This document shows positions 48,124 through 56,642 of a stretch of DNA of 64,000 bases, piece by piece (positions within the stretch are counted from its first letter, which is position 1; each line of letters begins with the position of its first letter). The DNA lies in assembly GCF_022370755.2 (NCBI RefSeq), contig NZ_CP092364.2, forward strand, positions 3,720,001 through 3,784,000. The letters run 5' to 3'. A program made the position numbers and the translations under genes. This DNA comes from Mycolicibacterium goodii (GTDB taxonomy: Bacteria; Actinomycetota; Actinomycetes; Mycobacteriales; Mycobacteriaceae). Below the pieces are notes generated by a model, which was not told the DNA's origin, searched no databases, and worked only from the letters and a program-made list of their open reading frames with translations.

Positions 48124-49059
48124 TCATGAGGCATCTCCTGCCGTGAGATCGGTGGCGAGTTGCTGCCGAATCTCCTTGGGTACGCGCACGCCGCGCGCAC
48201 GCAGTTCGCCGATGAAGCGGGCGGCGAGTGGGTCAGGCGCCGAGGGAGTGATGGCAACGAGCTGGCGGAACCAACGGGGTGAGAAGGACCGTACGGCTCC
48301 GGGGAACCCCTCGCCGACCGCGCTGATCGGCGTGATGGCCACGCCGAGCCCCGTAGCGGCAAGCTGGGGGGCGGATGCTGTCACCGCGGTTCTCATCACC
48401 GGATCCGGACGGACGCCTGCCTCGGCGAGCGAGTAATCAAGCCAGGACACCAGACCATTCTCGGGAGCGAAGTGAACGATGGGGATGCCGTCGAGTTGAT
48501 CGAGTCGCACCGCGGGCTGTTTGGAGAGGAAATGATCGAATGTTGTTGTCAGAACGATTTCTTCGGACGCCACCGGAGTGACGGTGAACCGGTCAGGAAC
48601 AGATGTCGGGGCAGCGGCGAATGTCACGTCGACCTCATCGTCATCGAGCACTTGCAGTAGCACGTCCATCGATGTCGATTCCCGCAGGGTGAACATCACT
48701 GGGTTGTCGTTCTGGAGCCATCGTTGGATCACCGGGGCAAGGAACGTCACCGTGAGACTCTGCGCGCAGGCGAGCCGCAACGACCCGCTGGTACCTTCCC
48801 CGACGACGCGCGCCGAGCGTACCGCCGCCGCCGCCGCGTCGAGTGCCCGCCGGGCATCGGACAGTGCCGCACGACCGGCCGGCGTGAGCCTCACTCCGCG
48901 TCCTTCGCGATGAAGCAACTGCGTGCGTGTCTCACGTTCGAGTGCGGCGAGTTGTTGGGAGACTGCGGGCTGCGACGAATGCAGCGCTTCTGCGGCGCGG
49001 GTGATCGATCCGTGGTCAGCCACTGCCACCAGGGACTCCAGCGCCCGCAATGACACCAT
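48124..49059 (-). CDS. LysR family transcriptional regulator
   Basis: 311-residue LTTR. The HTH spans residues 1-60 (LESLVAVADHGSITRAAEAL, then HSSQPAVSQQLAALERETRT and LHREGRGVRLTPAGRAAL). The effector domain has SLRLACAQSLTVTFLAPVIQ. It is the third gene of a minus-strand set RraA, DUF3500, LysR (gap of 9 bases to DUF3500). The expected binding site is upstream of the rraA gene, where the symmetric TGGCAA-N4-TTGCCA lies (51177-51192). It would sense the substrate or an intermediate of that pathway. Confidence 0.92.
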   Translation of the reverse strand: MVSLRALESLVAVADHGSITRAAEALHSSQPAVSQQLAALERETRTQLLHREGRGVRLTPAGRAALSDARRALDAAAAAVRSARVVGEGTSGSLRLACAQSLTVTFLAPVIQRWLQNDNPVMFTLRESTSMDVLLQVLDDDEVDVTFAAAPTSVPDRFTVTPVASEEIVLTTTFDHFLSKQPAVRLDQLDGIPIVHFAPENGLVSWLDYSLAEAGVRPDPVMRTAVTASAPQLAATGLGVAITPISAVGEGFPGAVRSFSPRWFRQLVAITPSAPDPLAARFIGELRARGVRVPKEIRQQLATDLTAGDAS

Positions 49060-49068
49060 CTTCGCAGG

Positions 49069-50295
49069 CTACCTGCCGAGCGCCTCATTGCGACGGCGTT
49101 CCGTCAGCGCGCCATGGGCCGTGTGGTGGTGATGGGCGAGGGTGTCGACTCCGAAGTCGCCCGTTGGATCTCTCCAGACCGCATGGACGTGGTTGGCCCG
49201 GCGTTGGGTGTTGTCGTACTCGATCAGAATTCCTGGGCCTTGGACGCGGTAGTAGTGCGGTTCGCCGGCGGCCACGGCCCCGGCCCACGCGAGGTGCAGT
49301 GCGTCCAATTGGTCATCTCCCCGGTACCGGACCCGGTACGACTCGGCGATCGGTTCGGCCGCCCGGGTGAAGTACAGGTCGAGCAGGATCCGCAGTGCAT
49401 CCCGCTGCGTCGCTGTCATGGCGGCCGCCGGCAGACCTTTCGGCACCCCGGTCAACGCGACTTGGGCGTCGTCTTCCGCCGAGTAACCAGAGCCCGATTG
49501 CATCGCTTCGTTGACCTGTTCGAGCTGGGTTGCCACGACGCTGTCGGTGAACCGGCGGCGGAACACGTCGGGCAGGGGAAGCCGCTGATTTCCCTCGGAG
49601 ACCAAGGAACGGTTGGCTCCAACCAGATCCGAGACTGCCCGTGGATGAATCAGCGCACGCGACCGCTGGTCGCGATCGAAGGATCTCATCAGATCGAGGG
49701 CGACGTCCTGCACACTGGCCAGCGGTTGCAGAACACCGCCGATCAACGGTGCAGCGGCCGGGTCGGCGCCAAGGAACAGCGGGGTTGTGGACACGACACG
49801 CCCGTCCACAATCAATTGATTGACAGAGACATGATGGCCGCCGAATCGCCAGCCCCACAGCCGATCGCCCGGGGTTCCGAAGACGCTTACGTAGTACATG
49901 CCGGGGTCTCTGCCCCGCTCTCGCTCGAACGTCATCGACCACCCTTCCAAGCGGTCGAGCACGTTCTCCATTCCCATGACCGTGACCAGGGTGACGTACC
50001 CGGCCTCTGAGAGTCCGGCTGCGAGAATCTGCATTGCCAGGCGATGCTGCGCCGGGCGCTGGTCGACCAACGGGAGACCGCCGTGGTCCGTCGGGGTGTA
50101 GAACCACAGCAACCGCTCGTCCTCCGATTTTCCGGGAGGCGCAAAGGTGGCTCGAGCGCGTTGCTCGCTGGACAAACTGTCAAGCCATCCCGTGACTTTT
50201 GCGGCCAGCTCGACGGCGAGAGGTCGCGTCGCGTCGAGGGCACTCATCTCAGCGGGAGTGCGGGGTGGACGGAAGGTAAACGTATCGAGAGCCAT
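49069..50295 (-). CDS. DUF3500 family protein
   Basis: 408-residue soluble protein of the DUF3500 type: RLLWFYTPTDHGGLPLVDQR, then RDPGMYYVSVFGTPGDRLWG, WRFGGHHVSVNQLIVDGRVV, STTPLFLGADPAAAP and, near the C-terminus, EPHYYRVQGPGILIEYDNTQ followed by DFGVDTLAHHHHTAHG. The His-rich conserved parts suggest metal binding or hydrolysis, but no function is established for the family to my knowledge. ATG 50295 is chosen; the frame is open further upstream but only as a shadow of rraA. Gap to rraA is 16 bases, so both are in one operon with lysR. Confidence 0.85.
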   Translation of the reverse strand: MALDTFTFRPPRTPAEMSALDATRPLAVELAAKVTGWLDSLSSEQRARATFAPPGKSEDERLLWFYTPTDHGGLPLVDQRPAQHRLAMQILAAGLSEAGYVTLVTVMGMENVLDRLEGWSMTFERERGRDPGMYYVSVFGTPGDRLWGWRFGGHHVSVNQLIVDGRVVSTTPLFLGADPAAAPLIGGVLQPLASVQDVALDLMRSFDRDQRSRALIHPRAVSDLVGANRSLVSEGNQRLPLPDVFRRRFTDSVVATQLEQVNEAMQSGSGYSAEDDAQVALTGVPKGLPAAAMTATQRDALRILLDLYFTRAAEPIAESYRVRYRGDDQLDALHLAWAGAVAAGEPHYYRVQGPGILIEYDNTQRRANHVHAVWRDPTGDFGVDTLAHHHHTAHGALTERRRNEALGR

Positions 50296-51211
50296 TGTCG
50301 ATTCTGTGGTTTCAGTCTGTTTTGCCGTACAGGTAGTCGATAAGGCCGTCGACCGGCTCGTCGGCCTTGAGCAGGGCATCGAAACCGATCTCCGAGGACG
50401 CGATCTGCTCTGCGCGCTCCAGGACAGAGTCGATGAGATCACGAGGAATACAGCAAATCCCGGTCTCATCGGCGATGATGAGGTCGCCGGCGGCCACCTG
50501 AACACCGCACAGCCGGACCGTTCCGTTCACCTCAGTGGTGACGCTGCGCCACTTGCCGGTGATCGGAGTATGGTCGCGCGACCACACAGGAAAGTGCAAA
50601 GAGCGAGATCGTCCCAAATCGCGCACGCCACCGTCGACTATCGCACCCGCCAAACCCTGCCTCTTGGCCACCGACGCCATCAAGCCACCCATGTTCGACA
50701 CCTCGGCAAGACCTTCGATGACCAACACGTCCCCGGGACTCGCAGTCCTCAGCGCGAGGATCTCGGCCATGCGCCAATCCTTATCAGACACCGCGGCAAA
50801 CGCCGACCGCGACTGATCCACGTTCCGCACCGTCGTGGCGTTTCCGACAATCCTCTCCCTCGGCATAGACGGACCCAGACGAGACGCGGGAATGGCACCA
50901 CGAACGCCAAACTCGTCGAGCACATCGGACACCGTGCTCGACAGGTCATCGAGGGCGAGGAAACGCTGAATCGTCGCGGTATCGGTCGACGGGAGCGGAT
51001 CATGAATCGTCGCCCAGTCGAACCTCACGTTGACAGACCCCGCACGCCTCCGGTCCGACATTCACCTCTCCTCGCTAGACATGTTGTAATGCAAGCAGTT
51101 CCGGCACAATCACCGACATCCCACCAATCGCTCAACCGTATCCGAGGCAGCCCCCTCGTGCCCTTCGATCTTTGAATGGCAACCATTTGCCACCCTTCTG
51201 AATCACCGGCC
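50293..51211. repeat. 919-bp direct repeat, copy 1
   Basis: Matches 62057-62975 in the same orientation, offset 11,764 bases. All reading frames through it give identical proteins in both copies, so the DNA appears identical or nearly so. It begins inside the DUF3500 start codon, covers the whole rraA gene and ends 150 bases upstream of it, after the TGGCAA-N4-TTGCCA palindrome. No inverted repeats or transposase are attached to its ends. Confidence 0.95.
50312..51061 (-). CDS. RraA-fold aldolase-like protein, copy 1
   Basis: 249-residue member of the RraA/HMG-aldolase (former 'demethylmenaquinone methyltransferase') family. The conserved core is GDVLVIEGLAEVSNMGGLMA, then GLAGAIVDGGVRDLGRSRSL, where the GVRD Arg-Asp pair is catalytic/metal-binding in the aldolases, and HFPVWSRDHTPITGKWRSVT. 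Members cleave 4-hydroxy-4-methyl-2-oxoglutarate-like substrates to pyruvate, or simply regulate RNase E. Here the context (DUF3500, LysR, SDR, decarboxylase-like) favours catabolism. GGAGAGG precedes ATG 51061. An identical gene is at 62076-62825. Confidence 0.9.
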   Translation of the reverse strand: MSDRRRAGSVNVRFDWATIHDPLPSTDTATIQRFLALDDLSSTVSDVLDEFGVRGAIPASRLGPSMPRERIVGNATTVRNVDQSRSAFAAVSDKDWRMAEILALRTASPGDVLVIEGLAEVSNMGGLMASVAKRQGLAGAIVDGGVRDLGRSRSLHFPVWSRDHTPITGKWRSVTTEVNGTVRLCGVQVAAGDLIIADETGICCIPRDLIDSVLERAEQIASSEIGFDALLKADEPVDGLIDYLYGKTD

Positions 51212-51365
51212 GCGACTTGACGACCGGCGCTACGCATATCGCGACACTTGCCAACGCGTCCCAAATCACTTAGCTTTCAACGTGACTCGTTGATCACATG
51301 CGAGACCCCCAGTTCACGTTCGTCAGGACGTCATCGCATGACGGCACTATCAAGGGAGATAGCAC
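51062..51365. promoter_or_regulatory. Divergent control region between rraA and the SDR operon
   Basis: 304 bases without a gene. The rraA side carries the palindrome TGGCAA-CCAT-TTGCCA (51177-51192), suitable for the LysR protein. On the SDR side a promoter is readable: TTGCCA (51248-51253), 17 bases, TAGCTT (51271-51276). It is followed by an inverted repeat CAACG-TGACT-CGTTG (51278-51292) over the start of transcription. AGGGAGA precedes ATG 51366. The first half belongs to the 919-bp repeat, the second half does not. Confidence 0.6.
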
Positions 51366-52154
51366 ATGGACTACCTGCTTTCAGGGAAGACGGCAATCGT
51401 CACCGGCGGGGGGTCAGGCATCGGGCTCGAGACGGCGAACCAGTTGCTTGCCGAAGGCGCCAACGTCCTGGCGGTGGACCTTGACGTCGCTCCCCTGGCC
51501 TCCCGGCAGGAACCGCGGCTCCGGTCGTTCCAGTGCGACCTCACGGATTCGGACTCGGCGTCAGCTGTGACCGCTGCAGCGCTGGAGGAGTTCGGCTCCA
51601 TCGATATCCTGATCTCGTGTGCGGGGATCGCACCGGTGCGTACCAGCTCACTCGAAGGAACCGACGCCGACTGGCGGCGCACGCTCGATGTCAACTTCCT
51701 CAGCATCGTGCGAATGTGCCGCGAAGTGGTTCCTCACATGAAAGCCGCCAGCGGAGGATCGATCGTCAGCGTTGCTTCCGACGCCGGACGTATGCCTGAT
51801 CCCTTTTTCGCCGAATACAACGTGTCCAAAGCGGCGATCCTCATGTTCATGAAGGCACTGTCGATTGAGTTCGGTGGCGCGGGAATCCGCGCCAACACTG
51901 TCAGTCCGGGCCCGGTACGCACTCCGATGTGGGACCGGCCGGGTGGATTCGGCGATTCTGTCGCTGAGTCTTTCGGCATGGAGAAGGAGGCCGCGATCGA
52001 GCACTTCGCTGTCAATGTTCGCAAGCTTCCTCTTGCCAGACTCGGCACAGTGGCGGAGGTCGCCGCGGTCAACATATTCCTTGCGAGCCCGGTCAGCTCA
52101 TTTGTCACGGGTGCTGAGTACACCGTGAACGGCGGTAGCATTCCGACCGTATGA
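51366..52154 (+). CDS. Short-chain dehydrogenase/reductase
   Basis: 262-residue SDR: TGGGSGIGLETANQLL at residues 12-27, a DLDVAPL acidic residue after beta2 that favours NAD(H), SCAGIAPVRTSSLEGTDADW, SVASDAGRMPDPFFAEYNVS with the active-site YNVSK, and GPVRTPMWDRP. It ends with TGAEYTVNGGSIPTV. AGGGAGA lies 6 bases before ATG 51366. First gene of a plus-strand operon with the VOC and decarboxylase-like genes, divergent from rraA. Confidence 0.92.
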   Translation: MDYLLSGKTAIVTGGGSGIGLETANQLLAEGANVLAVDLDVAPLASRQEPRLRSFQCDLTDSDSASAVTAAALEEFGSIDILISCAGIAPVRTSSLEGTDADWRRTLDVNFLSIVRMCREVVPHMKAASGGSIVSVASDAGRMPDPFFAEYNVSKAAILMFMKALSIEFGGAGIRANTVSPGPVRTPMWDRPGGFGDSVAESFGMEKEAAIEHFAVNVRKLPLARLGTVAEVAAVNIFLASPVSSFVTGAEYTVNGGSIPTV

Positions 52155-52220
52155 CGTGAACACTGTTGTGTCGCAACTAGTTAAAATATCGCTCGGCGCG
52201 ATCGCCATCTGTGTTACGCG

Positions 52221-52829
52221 ATGTCGTCGGCGACAGAATTGGAATTGGATGTACATGTTGTGAACAAATCTATTCCTACCGCTACCAATGTCGACCATAT
52301 CGGTTGGTCGGTTCCAGACCTGGATGCCGCTGTGTCCTTCTGTGTCGAGGTTCTCGGGGGTCAAGAGATTCTCAGGGCCGGTCCCTTCTCCGATCCCTCC
52401 GGCGACTGGATGTCTACACATTTCGACGTCGATGCCCGGGCCTCGGCATCTCTTGCGCTCGTCCGACTCGGTGCGACGCAGGTGGTGGAGTTCATCGAAT
52501 GGAGCGCCGCGAATCGTGAAGTCGCGTGGCCGCTGAACAGTGATGTCGGGGCGTCACACCTGGCGATTCACGTGGGTGACATCGACCAGGCGATGCGGTA
52601 TCTGCAAGAGCACGGGTGCAGCGCCTGCGGTGACCCGATCCTGCTGGAAAATGTGCCTCACGCCGGCCTGACGATCCTGTATGTCCGAACGCCTGTCGGG
52701 CTGCTGTTGGAGCTCGTATCCCGTCCCGCCCATGACCTCCCCTACGAGGTCACCACCGATGCCCGACTGCTCGTCCCGACGCAGGAGTGGAACAACGGCC
52801 AAGCTGGGCCTCGAGAGGAAATGCCATGA
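52221..52829 (+). CDS. VOC (glyoxalase/dioxygenase) superfamily protein
   Basis: 202-residue protein with a VOC fold: NVDHIGWSVPDLDAAVSFCV (metal His in the first module), TQVVEFIEWSAANREVAWPL, then ASHLAIHVGDIDQAMRYLQE (second His) and TPVGLLLELVSRP (Glu ligand). Such proteins bind a divalent metal and act as epimerases, isomerases, lyases or extradiol dioxygenases; which one is not clear. ATG 52221 is used, though a start at GTG 52260 (MNKSIPTATNVDH) is also plausible. Stop overlaps the next gene by 4 bases. Confidence 0.82.
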   Translation: MSSATELELDVHVVNKSIPTATNVDHIGWSVPDLDAAVSFCVEVLGGQEILRAGPFSDPSGDWMSTHFDVDARASASLALVRLGATQVVEFIEWSAANREVAWPLNSDVGASHLAIHVGDIDQAMRYLQEHGCSACGDPILLENVPHAGLTILYVRTPVGLLLELVSRPAHDLPYEVTTDARLLVPTQEWNNGQAGPREEMP

Positions 52830-53560
52830 GTGCTGAAACTGTTGCCGGCCCGGATATCGTCCCGCTTCCACGAGAGATCATCAAGGACGCCCGAATGATG
52901 ATCATCGGGTATCGGCCGGCGGATCCAGGCGCGGCGCGGCGGGCCCTTCCGGGTCGGCTGGAACCCCATCCCGATGGAATTGTCCTTCTCAATCTCTGGG
53001 CCGCCGAGGATCCCGGCCTCTCGTCCGGGATGGGAACGTACGGGCGACTCTCGTGCGGGTATATCGCTCCGGAAGTCAGCGGATACGACACGAAGACAAG
53101 CGATGGCAATACAACTGGGCATGGCCGCTTCTTCGCACATCACTGGTTGGAGTCCGACGGCATGCGGTCCTTTGCCGAGGCATCATGTGGGAACCGCGCC
53201 GACGTCGGATGGGTCAAGCAAACCGAGCCCCGGCCCGGCGAACTGGTCCAGGAACTCTACGTCGACGACAAGGTTGTCGTGAGAACGACCTCGTATGTCG
53301 GCACCGACCGGTTGGCAACGGTCGGCGGGCACTTGAACTACTTCACGAGTTTCCCAGGCCCGGACGATCGCGAGCAGATCGCGCGGGTGGCGGTACCGTT
53401 CGTCGCCGACGTGAAGGAGGCGCAGGTCAAGTCGATCGAGTGGCTCTTCGATGCCGATCATCCCGCGGCGGCGCTCACCCCCGGAACGGACCCGGACGTA
53501 GCCAGCGTCCTCTATGGTGACATCACTTGGGCACCGTTCACGGTGGCCGAGGTGCTCTGA
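52826..53560 (+). CDS. Acetoacetate decarboxylase-like protein
   Basis: 244-residue protein resembling the ADC fold: ARMMIIGYRPADPGAARRAL, then PGRLEPHPDGIVLLNLWAAE, SCGYIAPEVSGYDTKTSDGN and the Gly-rich DRLATVGGHLNYFTSFPG. Members either decarboxylate beta-keto acids by a lysine Schiff base or catalyse aldol/dehydration reactions. Assignment of the catalytic Lys is not certain. ATG 52826 overlaps the VOC stop, making SDR-VOC-ADC one operon. The family level call is moderate confidence. Confidence 0.65.
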   Translation: MSAETVAGPDIVPLPREIIKDARMMIIGYRPADPGAARRALPGRLEPHPDGIVLLNLWAAEDPGLSSGMGTYGRLSCGYIAPEVSGYDTKTSDGNTTGHGRFFAHHWLESDGMRSFAEASCGNRADVGWVKQTEPRPGELVQELYVDDKVVVRTTSYVGTDRLATVGGHLNYFTSFPGPDDREQIARVAVPFVADVKEAQVKSIEWLFDADHPAAALTPGTDPDVASVLYGDITWAPFTVAEVL

Positions 53561-53760
53561 GGTCGTCGGTAGCATCAGATCAGTTCCCTTCCGACACGGT
53601 GGATCGTCTATAGGTCCACATGACTTGTGGATCACCACGGGAAATGCGAAGTCCACCAATCCTCGGGACACGATCGCGACCGCAGGCCGCGTCGGCCGGC
53701 CGAAGCGGGTCCGGTTACTGAGAACACACGTTAATTTCGTACGTCGAGAGGTAGACAAGG

Positions 53761-54213
53761 ATGGCTTTTGACCTTCATCCAGAGGCCCGCGCGCTCATCG
53801 AGTCACGCCCGTGCGCCCATCTGGTGACCATGCGACCGAACGGCCGCCCGCATGTGTCTTTCATCTGGATCGATGTGACTGATGACGGGCGCATCCAGTT
53901 CGGAACACCTCCGTGGCGGGTCAAGGGTAAGAACCTCGCACACGATCCGAAGTGCATCCTCTCCATCCAGGACAATCAAAAGCTGGAAAGCGGATTGACC
54001 CGACATCTCCTCATCGAGGGCATCGCCTCGATCGACGACGATGCCGAACGCGGCCAAAGATTCATGGACCAGCTGTTCCACAAGTACACAGGTGCGCCCC
54101 GTTTCGGGCTCAACGAAGATGGACATCTCCTCGTCACTGTTGACATCACGCGCGTTTCCGGCGTTGGCCCGTGGCACACCGGTAAGACGACAACTTATGG
54201 GACCCCTATCTGA
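53761..54213 (+). CDS. PPOX-class (probably F420-dependent) oxidoreductase
   Basis: 150-residue split-barrel protein: HPEARALIESRPCAHLVTMR, then PNGRPHVSFIWIDVTDDGRI, TPPWRVKGKNLAHDPKCILS and SGLTRHLLIEGIASIDDDAE. This is the pyridoxamine-5'-phosphate-oxidase-like fold; the short mycobacterial members of this length mostly bind F420. GAGAGGTAGACAAGG precedes ATG 53761. 200 bases separate it from the decarboxylase-like gene; in this gap a palindrome TCCACA-TGACT-TGTGGA (53615-53631) may be an operator, so the gene probably has its own promoter. Confidence 0.85.
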   Translation: MAFDLHPEARALIESRPCAHLVTMRPNGRPHVSFIWIDVTDDGRIQFGTPPWRVKGKNLAHDPKCILSIQDNQKLESGLTRHLLIEGIASIDDDAERGQRFMDQLFHKYTGAPRFGLNEDGHLLVTVDITRVSGVGPWHTGKTTTYGTPI

Positions 54214-55043
54214 GCTAGCGCGGATTCTCCGTGAATTGACGAGTGAGCGGCGAAAGTTCCTGCCCTGCATGGAATAGATGGGCTCCTCTCCAGAGGAGCG
54301 TTCCGCTGATGGTCGCTGAGCCGTCCCCTCATCGCTCCAATGAAATCCGGGCGAGCGGACAGGTTCCGCGAGTCTTCAACGCACCTCGAGACCTGGTCGG
54401 ACTCACACGGATCGGTGTTGGGCGCCGACACGGCAATGGCGCAGCCGGACGGATAGCTGTACCGGGACAGCTGCTTGAGCGTTGGCTGCGGTTGGTCCCG
54501 GTCGGCACCGTGTCGCGACGGGGTTCTGGTCGGCCGGAGCGCGTGGCGACGGTGGTTTTGTTGTGTGCAGCAACGAGCAGCGGCGAAACTCGGCCATCGT
54601 CATCGACGATCATCGATGACATCGGCCCGCCAAACGGACAATACGGAGTCGCGCCGATCTACAGTGTGCTGACGGCACATGCGGTCAAGATCGCGCGGTC
54701 CACCTACTGCGATGTCTGCGCTCGGCGCAATGAACCGTCCAAACGCCAGTGACGCCGAATTCACGGTCGAGATCGCCCGCGTGCACCGGAGAGGATGCGG
54801 CCCGAAGAGCCCGCATGGTGCGGCTGCAATATCACTGCGGCCGCTTGGCCTGAGTCGCGGATCGTCCGGCTGCCCGGGAGACGACCGATCGTGTGGACGG
54901 ATGCTGCCGAATGACATGCGGCGTTGACTTCCCGCCTACCAAACTTTCATGTCCATCTGTTCAGGTGGACAGATGTGGTCTAGCATTTTGTATCAAGAAC
55001 CCACACGTCGCACATGCGAACATGAGCCGAAAGTGGCCCACCC
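54214..55043. other. Gene-poor region with relic of IS3-type transposase; operon promoter at right end
   Basis: No intact gene in 830 bases. Around 54600-54750 one frame reads IDDIGPPNGQYGVAPIYSVL and TAHAVKIARSTYCDVCARRN, which looks like the start of IS3-family OrfB (normally FxxEHxxxFGVEPICRVLxxxG and IAPSTYYA). A shift of frame continues as SDAEFTVEIARVHRR up to about 54925, then decays. Towards the right end lies the inverted repeat CATCTGT-N8-ACAGATG (54954-54975) beside a -10 TAGCAT (54981-54986), the likely promoter/operator of the ABC operon. Confidence 0.55.
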
Positions 55044-56642
55044 TTGCATCTCAAGACGCGCCCTTTTGCCGTCCGCGTTGCACTGGCACTATTGATATTG
55101 GGCGCAACGATTGTCGGTTGTTCTCAATCATCCTCACCGAGGCAGTCACGCGACCAGATCACCCTCGCTGAAGCCCAGGAGCTGGGAAGCTACAGTCCGT
55201 TCGCGAGCTACGGCGAACTGGGTGTCTCCCCCATCTACGAGGGTCTGCTACGGCCGCAGGCCGACTCGGATGCCGAGATCCCAAATCTGGTTCCCGCCCT
55301 GGCTGCCGCAGCTCCCGAATCCATCGGCCCGGGCCGCTGGCGCCTACAGCTGCGTGAAGGAATCACGTTCTCTGATGGCAGCGCGTTCGACTCGGCCGAC
55401 GTGGTGGCCACCTATGCCGCGCTCAAGGATCCCACTGTCGCCTCGGAAATCGCGACCAACGTGGCTCCGATCACCGCCGTGACCGCCGATGGCCCCCACG
55501 CCGTGATCATCGACGTCGACACCGAGACCGACCCGTCACCGTATCTGCTGACCGGCATCGTGCCGTCGGAGAAGGTGGAACAGGTCCCGGCCGCAGACTG
55601 GGCGCTCAACGTCGCACCCGTGGGTACCGGCCCGTATCGATTGGACAGTCTGCGGCCCGACCAGGCGGTGATGGTGGCACGGGAAGACTACTGGGGGGAG
55701 AAGCCGCAGGTGACGCGCATCGTGTACACCCACACCCCGGATGACAACACCCGCGCTCAGCGCATCATTGCCGGTGAGGTGGACGGGGCGAACCTGCCGC
55801 CGAGGCTCATCCGGTCGGTGCAGAGTGGCGACGTCAGCACCGTCGCGGTGAAATCAGCGGACTGGCGCGGAGTTTCGTTCCCCGCCGGGCAGCCCTTCAC
55901 CGCCGATCCGCAAGCCCGGCTGGCGATGAACCTTGGCGTGGACCGCACCGCCGTCATCCGCGACGTGCTCGACGGCCACGGCCGCCCCGCCTACACCCCG
56001 ATCGGCGATGTCTACGGAGACGCGTATAACCCGGACGCGACATTCACCTTCGATGCCACGGCGGCAGCCGCGATCCTCGACCGTGCGGGCTGGCGCCCTG
56101 GTTCCGACGGCATCCGCGAGAAAGACGGCGCACGAGCTGAATTCGAGCTGCTGTACAACGCCTCGGACACACTGCGCCGTGACCTGTCCGTCGCGTTCGC
56201 CACCGCGATGAAGCCGCTTGGCATCCAGGTCGATCCGCGGGGTAGCAGCTGGGATGAGATCGACACGCGGTTCGACACGTCCGCAGTGCTGCTCGGTGGA
56301 GGCTCCACCCCATACAGCATCGACTCGCAGGTCTACGATACCCTGCACACCCGAGTTCCGGATTCCTCCCCGTACTCCAACCCCGGCAACTTCACCGCAC
56401 CCGGACTCGACGAGCTGCTCGAGCGAGCCCGTCAATCACCCTCCGGCGTGGACAAAGACGCGCTCTACCGCGATGTCCAGGCCAGCTACATCGCCCAGCC
56501 GTCGAACGTGTTTCTCGCGTTCCTGGACCACACCTACGCCTACCGCAACCTCGGTTGGAAACAGACCGCGCCGATCCTCGAGCCGCACTCCCACGGCGTG
56601 ACCTGGGGCCCATGGTGGCGACTGAACGCATGGACGCGCTGA
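55044..56642 (+). CDS. ABC transporter substrate-binding lipoprotein, peptide/nickel type
   Basis: 532-residue SBP_bac_5 family binding protein. Lipoprotein signal: RVALALLILGATIVGC with lipidated Cys at 26. The mature protein has SIGPGRWRLQLREGITFSDG, NVAPVGTGPYRLDSLRPDQA and VYTHTPDDNTRAQRIIAGEV, typical of DppA/OppA/NikA. The chosen start is TTG 55044 (MHLKTRPFAV), because no ATG or GTG lies suitably upstream in frame; the ribosome site is weak. It opens a five-gene importer operon. Peptides, opine-like compounds or metal chelates are possible ligands. Confidence 0.9.
   Translation: MHLKTRPFAVRVALALLILGATIVGCSQSSSPRQSRDQITLAEAQELGSYSPFASYGELGVSPIYEGLLRPQADSDAEIPNLVPALAAAAPESIGPGRWRLQLREGITFSDGSAFDSADVVATYAALKDPTVASEIATNVAPITAVTADGPHAVIIDVDTETDPSPYLLTGIVPSEKVEQVPAADWALNVAPVGTGPYRLDSLRPDQAVMVAREDYWGEKPQVTRIVYTHTPDDNTRAQRIIAGEVDGANLPPRLIRSVQSGDVSTVAVKSADWRGVSFPAGQPFTADPQARLAMNLGVDRTAVIRDVLDGHGRPAYTPIGDVYGDAYNPDATFTFDATAAAAILDRAGWRPGSDGIREKDGARAEFELLYNASDTLRRDLSVAFATAMKPLGIQVDPRGSSWDEIDTRFDTSAVLLGGGSTPYSIDSQVYDTLHTRVPDSSPYSNPGNFTAPGLDELLERARQSPSGVDKDALYRDVQASYIAQPSNVFLAFLDHTYAYRNLGWKQTAPILEPHSHGVTWGPWWRLNAWTR

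Noticed and set aside
50293..51211. Repeat as an insertion sequence
   Set aside because: It has no transposase, no terminal inverted repeats and no visible target-site duplication; it is a duplicated gene segment.
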